Assembly (NCBI RefSeq): GCF_003050785.1
Contig: NZ_QAOH01000006.1
Coordinates: 62,001-126,000, forward strand
Source of the DNA: Celeribacter persicus
Lineage (GTDB): Bacteria > Pseudomonadota > Alphaproteobacteria > Rhodobacterales > Rhodobacteraceae
DNA length: 64,000 nt
Direction of reading: 5' to 3'
This document shows positions 39,871-46,773 of this stretch, in pieces. The position numbers were made by a program, and so were the translations under genes. The stretch's first letter is position 1. Every line of letters begins with the position of its first letter. The notes under the pieces were generated by a model. The model was not told the origin of the DNA. It saw nothing but the letters and a program-made list of their open reading frames with translations, and made no database searches.

Positions 39871-40458
39871 ATGCCGAAATTTACCCCACAAACCGTCCGC
39901 ACCGACAGCGGTCACTCCGCCGCCTGCGGTCCCTATGAGGCCCTGCTGTTCAGCGACAGCGGAGAGTTGACGCAATTCGGTGCCTTTCTCGAAATTCTGC
40001 CACCGGGCTCCGCCTCCGCACTCAAACACTGGCATGAAGGAGAGGACGAGATGGTCTATATGATCGCGGGCGAGGTCATCGTCACGGAGGGAGATGAAAC
40101 CTATCCGCTCAGCGCGGGAGAAGCCGCAACCTTCAAGGCTGGCGTGGCCCGTGGTCATTGTCTGCGTAATAACGGTCCCGATGAAGCCCGTTATCTAAAG
40201 CCTTTCGCAATAAACTTGAGATACGAGTTGATTGCGAAAGGCCCGCCACATCAAAACGTTACGCCACGTTTCCCGAAAATCTGTGATTCAGGTCTTTCGC
40301 GAAACGCTTTGGTGATCGGCACGCGTTCTGCGGGAGATACAGTCACCTATCCCGATCACGACCGCATCCTGAGATTCACCCGCAGCGGCGCCAATATCAC
40401 GACCCGCACACACACTACCACAAATGGCATCCCCTCCGGCTCTCCCTATGAAGACTGA
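39871..40458 (+). CDS. Cupin domain protein carrying a 38-residue in-frame insertion
   Basis: The cupin core shows GGEL-like turns with HWHEGEDEMVYMIAGEVIV (motif 1, metal-binding histidines and glutamate) and a second motif ending GVARGHCLRNNG. Related cupins then have RYL followed directly by V-x-GTR and a YPD.D motif. Here RYL (to 40196) is separated from VIGTRSAGDTVTYPDHDRIL (from 40312) by exactly 114 bp encoding 38 unrelated residues. The frame stays open, giving 195 instead of about 157 residues. Whether the protein still folds is unknown. ATG 39871 is preceded by AGAGG. Confidence 0.88.
   Translation: MPKFTPQTVRTDSGHSAACGPYEALLFSDSGELTQFGAFLEILPPGSASALKHWHEGEDEMVYMIAGEVIVTEGDETYPLSAGEAATFKAGVARGHCLRNNGPDEARYLKPFAINLRYELIAKGPPHQNVTPRFPKICDSGLSRNALVIGTRSAGDTVTYPDHDRILRFTRSGANITTRTHTTTNGIPSGSPYED
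40197..40310. mobile_element. 114-bp palindromic element inserted in frame in the cupin gene
   Basis: The segment interrupting the cupin gene is bounded by 12-bp terminal inverted repeats, AAAGCCTTTCGC at the left and GCGAAACGCTTT at the right (11 of 12 match). It contains two more strong hairpins. One is GCCTTTCGCAAT / ATTGCGAAAGGC (40200-40242, perfect 12-bp stem). The other is CGTTTCCCGAAA / TTTCGCGAAACG (40267-40306, 11 of 12). It has no coding capacity of its own except the host frame and is 38 codons long without stop. Removing it restores an uninterrupted cupin motif. No target duplication is evident. It resembles a MITE or a protein-inserted palindromic element. Confidence 0.8.
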
Positions 40459-41392
40459 CATCTCCCCGCTTCCCAATATCACCCCCGCCTCCTGGATCAT
40501 GGTCGGCATCCTCGGCTTTGTCTGGGGCTCCACCTTTATGGTGATCGAGATTGCCCTCACCGGCATCTCGCCCTTCTGGCTCGCCACCTTCCGGCTAACC
40601 ATCGCGGCGCTTGTCATGGCCGCCTTCTGGGGCGTAGACGGGTTCAGAATGGGCACAGAGCCGGACAACAAACCGCATCCCATGGCGCTGATCTGGGCCG
40701 GGGCGATTTCCTCCGGCGTACCGTTCCTATTCCTGAACTGGGGCCAGCAATACGTGACCTCCGGTTTCGCCGGGACCTCCATGGCCGCCGTGCCTCTGGT
40801 CGTGTTGCCAATGGCGCATTTCATGGTGGCAGGTGAGCGTTTGACAATCCGCTCCGTCATCGGTGTGGCACTTGGTTTTCTGGGCGTTTTCCTTCTGGTC
40901 GGGCAGGATGCACTCCATAGTTCAGGCGCGGATCTCGAATTCTGGGGGCGGATGGCCTGCCTCACCGTCGCGTTTTGCTACGCGCTCAATTCGATCACCA
41001 TCCGCCGCCTGCCACCCATCAACCCGACCGCGCTCACCACGATCATGATGGCCAGCGGGGCGCTGATCACCCTGCCCTTCTCCCTTGCCGCCGAAGGTCT
41101 CCCCGGGCTGCCGCCGCTCAAGGCCTTTGTCGCGCTGATCTTCCTCGGCGTCGTCTCCACTGCCGCGATGAATCAACTGCGCGTACTGGTGATCCGCTCC
41201 GCCGGACCGACCTTCATGACGCTGGTGAATTATCAGGTGCCGCTCTGGTCCGTGATTTTGGGCGCGTGGATACTCAGCGAGCCGCTGCCGCCCACACTGA
41301 TCCTTGCGCTGGCCTTGATTCTGGGCGGCGTGATGATTTCGCAATGGCCCTCCCTACGCCCCATTGTGCGTCGGATTTTCGCGCAGCTCTGA
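40448..41392 (+). CDS. EamA/DMT superfamily transporter
   Basis: The 314-residue protein has ten predicted helices arranged as two EamA repeats: WIMVGILGFVWGSTFMVIEIAL opens the first and GRMACLTVAFCYALNSITIRRLPP the second. LVNYQVPLWSVILGAWILSEPLPP lies near the end, typical for drug/metabolite exporters of amino acids or their analogues. The ATG at 40448 overlaps the cupin stop by 11 bp; another ATG at 40424 is possible. Co-transcription with the cupin gene is likely. Substrate is unknown. Confidence 0.92.
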   Translation: MKTDISPLPNITPASWIMVGILGFVWGSTFMVIEIALTGISPFWLATFRLTIAALVMAAFWGVDGFRMGTEPDNKPHPMALIWAGAISSGVPFLFLNWGQQYVTSGFAGTSMAAVPLVVLPMAHFMVAGERLTIRSVIGVALGFLGVFLLVGQDALHSSGADLEFWGRMACLTVAFCYALNSITIRRLPPINPTALTTIMMASGALITLPFSLAAEGLPGLPPLKAFVALIFLGVVSTAAMNQLRVLVIRSAGPTFMTLVNYQVPLWSVILGAWILSEPLPPTLILALALILGGVMISQWPSLRPIVRRIFAQL

Positions 41393-41442
41393 CTTGCAGC
41401 CAAGCAGCAATCGTGAGCAGATGGCGTACAAAGGAGTCCGTG

Positions 41443-41844
41443 ATGACCAAGCCCGAACATGACGACCACATCCCCGCCGACCTCACGCCCGCGAACGAGA
41501 GTGAGATTGAGGCCGAACGCGCCCGTATGTTCACCCTCGACTTCTGGAAAAGCCTTCTGGCCGGGCGCGAAGGTCTGGGCGATACGTTCTGGGCGGGCAA
41601 TTACCTTGCCGCGCTGTTTTTCGTGCCGGTCTATGTGCTCCTGATCGCGATCCCGCCGCTTTACGGGCTGATCCCCGTCGTGTTCATCCTCTTCGGCATC
41701 TATTTGTTGTTCGTCGCCCGCGCAGTCTGGCTCGCCAAGCCCAAGGGCAATGCAGGCAAGGGCTGGAAGATCGCCGGCGTGATCTGGACCCTGATGAACG
41801 CCGCCATGTCCTTGGCCTATACGCCATTCACCGGCGGGTCCTGA
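41443..41844 (+). CDS. Small membrane protein of unknown function
   Basis: The 133-residue protein has an acidic N-terminus (about residues 1-45). Two or three membrane helices follow (YLAALFFVPVYVLLIAIPPLYGLIPVVFILFGIYLLFVARAVWL and GWKIAGVIWTLMNAAMSLAYTPF). AAAGGAG six bases upstream fixes the start firmly. It lies 50 bp after the EamA gene in the same direction. I do not recognise the family. Confidence 0.75.
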   Translation: MTKPEHDDHIPADLTPANESEIEAERARMFTLDFWKSLLAGREGLGDTFWAGNYLAALFFVPVYVLLIAIPPLYGLIPVVFILFGIYLLFVARAVWLAKPKGNAGKGWKIAGVIWTLMNAAMSLAYTPFTGGS

Positions 41845-41857
41845 TCTCGCAAAAGCC

Positions 41858-41872
41858 TTAACACAGCCTTAA
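41858..41872. promoter_or_regulatory. CtrA binding site, full consensus
   Basis: TTAA-N7-TTAA (spacer CACAGCC) is an exact match to the CtrA response-regulator box of alphaproteobacteria. It lies about 57 bp upstream of the envelope-protein gene at 41929, in the short gap after 41844. Confidence 0.6.
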
Positions 41873-41928
41873 TTCGGCTCCGATCCTAGTGTAAAACACC
41901 GGAAACAGGCCCAAATTTCACGAGACCG

Positions 41929-42384
41929 ATGCAAATCAAACCTTTCCTCGCCGCCCTTCTCCTCTCCGCCGCCCCGGCCTTCGCCGACGGGCTGGCCCCC
42001 GATTACGCCGTTATCCCGCTGGCCTCGCATCATTACGGCGACTGGGGCGACGAGGAAGGGGACGATTTCAACGAATTCAATCCGGGTCTGATGTTCACAT
42101 GGGCGGAGCGCGCCTATGGGCTGAACTACACGGTCGGCGCCTACCGCGACAGCCGCTCGGACACCTCGCTGCACCTCTCCGCCGCCAAAATGTGGGATAT
42201 CGGTGCGCATGCACAGGCCGGGATCGTCGGTGCCTATATCCATTCCTTTGGCGATGGCTACACCGGTTTTGCCCCCTCCCTGCAAGTGAGCTACAAATCC
42301 CTCTTCCTGAATGTCGCGACCGGGTATGACGATGGGGTTTATGGCGTGATCTCGACCGGTTTCATCATTCCGCTCGGGCGCTGA
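41929..42384 (+). CDS. Predicted exported beta-barrel-like protein of unknown function
   Basis: The 151-residue protein has a signal peptide (FLAALLLSAAPAFA). The mature part is rich in aromatic and glycine residues with alternating strands (GLNYTVGAYRDSRSDTSLHLSAAKMWD, HAQAGIVGAYIHSF, LQVSYKSLFLNVATGYDD) and ends in a short hydrophobic strand. An acidic loop contains GDEEGDDFNEF. This pattern suggests a small periplasmic or outer-membrane protein; I cannot name the family. A perfect CtrA box lies just upstream and a bidirectional terminator downstream. Confidence 0.75.
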   Translation: MQIKPFLAALLLSAAPAFADGLAPDYAVIPLASHHYGDWGDEEGDDFNEFNPGLMFTWAERAYGLNYTVGAYRDSRSDTSLHLSAAKMWDIGAHAQAGIVGAYIHSFGDGYTGFAPSLQVSYKSLFLNVATGYDDGVYGVISTGFIIPLGR

Positions 42385-42411
42385 ACGCGCACAAATCCTG
42401 TCGTAAAAAGC

Positions 42412-42441
42412 AAAAGGCGGCCATCTCAGCCGCCTTTCTTG
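42412..42441. terminator. Bidirectional terminator between the exported protein gene and glmM
   Basis: A 9-bp stem AAAGGCGGC / GCCGCCTTT has T-rich flanks on both strands (CTTGTCCTTTT on the plus strand, TGCTTTTT on the minus strand). It serves the gene ending at 42384 and glmM ending at 42462. Confidence 0.88.
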
Positions 42442-42461
42442 TCCTTTTCGAACAATCGCCG

Positions 42462-43808
42462 TTATTGCGTCGCCGCCTGAACGGCCTCGACCACATTGTC
42501 CACCGCCGCGTTAAGGATCGCCTCGTCCACGCTTTCCGCCATCACGCGAATAAGCGGTTCGGTCCCGGATTTGCGGATCAGAAGTCGACCGTTGCCGGAG
42601 AGCTTCGCCTCCGCATCGGCGATGGCGGCCTGCACCTGCGCCTCCTCCAGCGGATTTTGCCCGGTGCCGTAACGCACATTCTTCAAAAGCTGCGGCACCG
42701 GCTCGAACACCTGCGCCAGATCGGATGCTTTCCTGCCGGTCTCGACCATGGCCGCGAGGAATTGAAGCCCTGCCAACAACCCATCTCCGGTGGTCGCATA
42801 GTCGGTCATCACGATATGGCCGGATTGCTCGCCACCGAGATTGAACCCGCCCTGACGCATCCGCTCGACCACATAGCGATCACCCACGGCGGTGCGCTCA
42901 AGTCGCAGCCCTTCGGCCTCCAGAAACCGCTCAAGCCCAAGGTTCGACATCACGGTGGCGACCAGGGCCCCGCCCGCAAGCCGTCCCTGATCGGCCCAGC
43001 TTTTCGCCATCAACCCCATGAGCTGATCGCCATCGGCGACCTGCCCCCGTTCGTCGAGGATCATCACCCGATCCGCATCGCCATCGAGGCAGATGCCGAC
43101 ATCCGCGCCATGAGCCACCACGGCCTCGGCGGCGGTCTGGACATAGGTCGACCCGCAATGATCGTTGATATTCTTGCCGTTCGGCGCGGTACCGACCGCG
43201 ATCACCTCCGCGCCCAGTTCCCAAAGCACCTCAGGCGCCGTGCGATAAGCTGCGCCATTGGCGCAGTCGATCACCACCTTCAGCCCCTGAAGGCTCATCC
43301 CGCGCGGCAGGGTCGATTTCACCCGCTCATTGTACCGGAACCGCCCGTCGTCGATGCGTTTGGCGCGCCCGATATTGCTGGCCTGCGCGGGCTCGACACC
43401 CTCCTCCATCAGCCGCTCGATCTCGCTTTCCGCCTCATCGGAGAGCTTGAACCCGTCGGGGCCGAAGAACTTGATACCGTTATCCTCGGCGGGGTTGTGC
43501 GAGGCGGAAATCATCACGCCGACATCTGCACGCATCGACGTGGTCAGCATCCCGACCGCAGGCGTCGGAACCGGCCCAAGGAGAAAGACGTTCATGCCGG
43601 TCGAGGTAAACCCCGCCGTCATCGCGGTTTCGAACATGTAACCCGACAGCCGCGTGTCCTTGCCGATCACCACCCGGTGCTCGCGCGAGCCGTCGCGGCG
43701 GAAATAGCGCCCGGCGGCAGCTCCGAGTTTCAACGCCATTTCGGCAGTCATCGGATGGCTGTTTGCGCGCCCGCGCACCCCGTCCGTACCAAAAAACTTA
43801 CGAGACAT
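42462..43808 (-). CDS. glmM: Phosphoglucosamine mutase
   Basis: GlmM interconverts glucosamine-6-phosphate and glucosamine-1-phosphate, the step between GlmS and GlmU. It starts [14 protein letters not shown]. The phosphoserine site is [17 protein letters not shown] with S103 as active-site residue. The metal loop is [17 protein letters not shown], the sugar-binding loop [10 protein letters not shown], and the phosphate-binding loop [12 protein letters not shown]. Length is 448 residues. GGGAG is placed well for ATG 43808. It overlaps folP by 11 bp, forming a folB-folP-glmM operon. Confidence 0.98.
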   Translation of the reverse strand: MSRKFFGTDGVRGRANSHPMTAEMALKLGAAAGRYFRRDGSREHRVVIGKDTRLSGYMFETAMTAGFTSTGMNVFLLGPVPTPAVGMLTTSMRADVGVMISASHNPAEDNGIKFFGPDGFKLSDEAESEIERLMEEGVEPAQASNIGRAKRIDDGRFRYNERVKSTLPRGMSLQGLKVVIDCANGAAYRTAPEVLWELGAEVIAVGTAPNGKNINDHCGSTYVQTAAEAVVAHGADVGICLDGDADRVMILDERGQVADGDQLMGLMAKSWADQGRLAGGALVATVMSNLGLERFLEAEGLRLERTAVGDRYVVERMRQGGFNLGGEQSGHIVMTDYATTGDGLLAGLQFLAAMVETGRKASDLAQVFEPVPQLLKNVRYGTGQNPLEEAQVQAAIADAEAKLSGNGRLLIRKSGTEPLIRVMAESVDEAILNAAVDNVVEAVQAATQ

Positions 43809-44826
43809 ACCCATCTCCCACACCTGTCGCCGCCTGCCAAAGGGCAAGCGCCTGTTTCGTCTCTTTGAAATCATGCACACGGTGAATCTGAATGCCCTGC
43901 CCGAGCGCCGCCAGCGTCACCGCCATCGTGCCCGGCGCGCGATCCTGCGCCACGGGGGCCCTGCCGATCTTGCCGATGAAGCCCTTGCGCGATACGCCCA
44001 GAAGGATGCCACAACCAAGACCATGGAACAGAGAAATCCGCTCCAGAAGCGCCAGATTATGCGCCACAGTCTTGCCAAAGCCGATACCGGGATCGACGAG
44101 GATTTGCGCTCGCGGAATGCCCGCCACCTCGGCCACTTCGATCCGATCTTCAAGAAAATCGTACACATCGAGCAGTACGTTGTCGTAGTGCGGATCGTCC
44201 TGCATCACCTCGGGATCGCCCTGCGCATGCATGAGACAGACCGGCGCGCTGGCCTCGGCACTCACCCGCGCCAGATCCGGGTCGTGGGTGAAGGCGTAGA
44301 CGTCATTGACGAGGCTCGCCCCGGCTTTCAGCGCCGCCTGCGCCACCTGGCCTTTGCGCGTGTCGATGGAAATCGGCACAGTGCTTTGTGCCCGGATCGC
44401 TTCAATCACTGGCGTAGTGCGGACAATCTCCTCCTCAACGGGAACGTAATCCGCGCCCGGACGCGTGCTTTCGCCGCCGATGTCGATAATATCGACACCC
44501 GCCGCAAGCATCTCCTGCACCTGCGCCAGTGCCACTTCGGGACGGTTGAACTTGCCGCCATCGGAGAAACTGTCAGGCGTGACGTTGAGAATGCTCATCA
44601 CCGAAGGCTGACCCAGATCGAGCCCTGCAAGGGGCGCACGCCGCGCAGTCAGACGCGTGCGCGCCTCCTCCGACAGATTGGAAACCGGCAGAATCTCGGG
44701 CGGCTCATCCCGGCGCAACCGTTCCACATGGGTGAACCAGCACCAGCCCCCCGCAAGTGTCAGCGCTCCCTCCGGACGGGCCGGATCGCAGCTTGGGATC
44801 GGCCTGTCATAAAACGCCTGCGCCAT
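43798..44826 (-). CDS. folP: Dihydropteroate synthase
   Basis: FolP joins p-aminobenzoate to the pterin pyrophosphate. Diagnostic blocks are [84 protein letters not shown] and [11 protein letters not shown]. The 342-residue product has an N-terminal extension of about 75 residues before the barrel, common in this order. It starts 1 bp after the folB stop and overlaps glmM by 11 bp. It is the target of sulfonamides in related bacteria. Confidence 0.97.
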   Translation of the reverse strand: MAQAFYDRPIPSCDPARPEGALTLAGGWCWFTHVERLRRDEPPEILPVSNLSEEARTRLTARRAPLAGLDLGQPSVMSILNVTPDSFSDGGKFNRPEVALAQVQEMLAAGVDIIDIGGESTRPGADYVPVEEEIVRTTPVIEAIRAQSTVPISIDTRKGQVAQAALKAGASLVNDVYAFTHDPDLARVSAEASAPVCLMHAQGDPEVMQDDPHYDNVLLDVYDFLEDRIEVAEVAGIPRAQILVDPGIGFGKTVAHNLALLERISLFHGLGCGILLGVSRKGFIGKIGRAPVAQDRAPGTMAVTLAALGQGIQIHRVHDFKETKQALALWQAATGVGDGYVS

Positions 44827-44827
44827 G

Positions 44828-45733
44828 TCAGGACAGCTCCACCGCACCGTCGGGATCGCAGGTCTCTGCGCCCTCGATCAACACCGAGCCAAGGCTCAGA
44901 ACCTTGGTCGCGGACAACTCCTGCGCCAGCCACGCAACCATTTCCGCGATGCCGCCCTTCGGCCCATGCACCGCATCGAGCACGAGTTTCGACGGCGCCC
45001 AGACTGAAATCTGCCCCTGTTTCATCGCCCAATCGAGCTCGGTCCGGCTCGCCCGCACGACACAGCGCGCGTCCCGCCCGGCCAGAACCCAAGCGTTCTG
45101 TTCCATCGCCAATAGGTCGATCCGCCGCTGCGCCGCCTTATGCGCCGCCTTCGGCCAGTCGCCCGAAGGCAGTCCGACCGTGAGGATCACCGGACGCGGA
45201 TCGGCCGCCAGCGTGTCGATCCATTTGGGGAGCTGCGCACTCGCCAAGGCCTCCGCCCCGAGATGCACGATCAGCGGATGCGGCACCGGGGCTTCCATCG
45301 CCACGGCGCGCCCGACCTGATCGGCGCTGCGCACGATCTCGACGCCCAGAGCGCCGGGCCCCCGGTCGAGCTTTTCGATCCGCACGAACACCCGGAAGGC
45401 ACGCGGCTCGGTCAGGATACGCTCGGCGATCCGTTCGGCGAGGGTTTCGAGCAGATTGAGACGTTCAGCAGCAAGCTCCGTATGGATCGCCTCTGTGAGT
45501 CGGTCATAGGACAGGATGCGGTCCACATCGTCGTCAATCGGCCCGGAGACCGGCGTCAATTCCACCACGATGTTGAAGGACACCCGCTGACGCACACCAC
45601 GTTCGGCCTGAAACGCACCGATTTCCACATCTACCACATGATCGCGCAGCGAAATGCGGTCGAGCGGCACCGCGTCGGATGTCGCCAGTGCGCGGGCCTC
45701 GGGGTGCTCGAAAGCCTGTCGAATTTCGGACAT
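44828..45733 (-). CDS. folB: Dihydroneopterin aldolase with long C-terminal extension
   Basis: The N-terminal part (about residues 20-130) is a FolB domain: DRISLRDHVVDVEIGAFQAERGVRQRVSFNIVVEL and LSYDRLTEAIHTELAAERLNLLETLAERIAERI, then FRVFVRIEKLDRGPGALGVEIVR. It performs the aldolase step of folate synthesis. Unlike the usual protein of about 120 residues, this one continues for about 165 more residues of unassigned type (PLIVHLGAEALASAQ through VLIEGAETCDPDG). It precedes folP by 1 bp. No folK is present in this cluster. Confidence 0.9.
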   Translation of the reverse strand: MSEIRQAFEHPEARALATSDAVPLDRISLRDHVVDVEIGAFQAERGVRQRVSFNIVVELTPVSGPIDDDVDRILSYDRLTEAIHTELAAERLNLLETLAERIAERILTEPRAFRVFVRIEKLDRGPGALGVEIVRSADQVGRAVAMEAPVPHPLIVHLGAEALASAQLPKWIDTLAADPRPVILTVGLPSGDWPKAAHKAAQRRIDLLAMEQNAWVLAGRDARCVVRASRTELDWAMKQGQISVWAPSKLVLDAVHGPKGGIAEMVAWLAQELSATKVLSLGSVLIEGAETCDPDGAVELS

Positions 45734-45829
45734 TGACGGTCCCTTTTGCAAGTTTGGCCCTTGCTACCGCTTTGCCGCAACCGGGCCAAGGCCCAATCGC
45801 CCGCCGCAGGGCCTTGCCCATGAAACGGC

Positions 45830-45855
45830 AAAACCCCGCCGTTTTACGGGCGGGG
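45830..45855 (-). terminator. Rho-independent terminator after the SleB-type hydrolase gene
   Basis: On the minus strand CCCCGCC / GGCGGGG with an eight-base loop is followed by TTTTG, about 30 bp after the stop at 45883. Confidence 0.85.
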
Positions 45856-45882
45856 CCTGAAACAATTCCGTGAGTTCGTGCG

Positions 45883-46566
45883 TTAAGCCTGCGGCATCCG
45901 GTAGAACATGTGAACGCCGATCTGCGCCGTCTTGGCGAATGTACGCGCCCAACGAGGGCTCACAGCGCGGGTATGATAATGGGTCGCGCCCTGGGTCAGG
46001 CTGCGCGGCGCCCCATCGAGCATGAGACGGGCAACCTTGGCGACCTGCTCGTAGGCAGCCTTTTCACGCACCACGTCGGAATAGCCGTCGCAGGTGTAGG
46101 TGAACTGGCACTGGTATTTCTTCCCGGTGCCCTGATGCACCACGCCGCACACCGTGTTCGGGAAGGCGGGGGAGGACACGCGGTTGAGGATCACCTCGGC
46201 CACGGCGAACTGGCCTTTGACACTTTCACCGCGTGCTTCGAAATAAAGCGCCTCGGAGAGGCATTGCCATTCTGTGCCCCCGTTGGCGGTTGGGCGGCTG
46301 TCAAGGAAGGCCTTGGTGTATTCGAGCGCTTTCGGAGCGGACGATTTCGGCTTGAAGCTTTGCAGAAGGCGCTCGATCGCATCCGTGCCCGCATTTTCGA
46401 GACCGTCACGTTCCTGATCCAAAAGCGCGTTGAGTTCCATGCCGAGCACCGGGTTCGGATCGTTCGAATGGCTCACCGTCACATCGGCCTGAGCCGCGCC
46501 GGTCAGCGTACAAAAGCCGAGCGAGGCCAGAAGCGCGAACGCCTTGAGCCGAGCTGAGAGTGTCAT
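45883..46566 (-). CDS. Cell wall hydrolase of the SleB/CwlJ family, secreted
   Basis: The 227-residue protein has a signal peptide ending near residue 27 (LTGAAQA). Its C-terminal Hydrolase_2 domain shows QCLSEALYFEARGESVKGQFAVAEVILNRVSSPAFPNTVCGVVHQG, CQFTYTCDG and GATHYHTRAVSPRWARTFAK. The family glutamate is in ALYFEARGE. It probably cleaves peptidoglycan in the periplasm, as SleB-like lytic enzymes do; in a non-spore-former the role is wall turnover. GGAGGG precedes ATG 46566. Confidence 0.92.
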   Translation of the reverse strand: MTLSARLKAFALLASLGFCTLTGAAQADVTVSHSNDPNPVLGMELNALLDQERDGLENAGTDAIERLLQSFKPKSSAPKALEYTKAFLDSRPTANGGTEWQCLSEALYFEARGESVKGQFAVAEVILNRVSSPAFPNTVCGVVHQGTGKKYQCQFTYTCDGYSDVVREKAAYEQVAKVARLMLDGAPRSLTQGATHYHTRAVSPRWARTFAKTAQIGVHMFYRMPQA

Positions 46567-46714
46567 AAGGGTTATCCCTCCATTGCGCCCCGAAAGCGGG
46601 GCCTCACGGGTGGTTTCGACGGGCGGACATAGGGGGAAAACGCCAAAAGGTCCACCCCGAGGTGGTCCGGGCGATTTTCGAAGCGTCAAGAGAAAGGCGA
46701 AAACCAGCCTTCAA

Positions 46715-46733
46715 ACCGCCCGAAATCGGCGGT
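46715..46733 (-). terminator. Weak candidate terminator after ppdK
   Basis: A 6-bp GC stem ACCGCC / GGCGGT lies 40 bp after the ppdK stop, followed by only TTTG on the minus strand. The short T-tract makes it doubtful. Confidence 0.3.
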
Positions 46734-46773
46734 GCTTCGCCTTTATTTTCAGCCCTTTGTCAAAAGACTGTGA

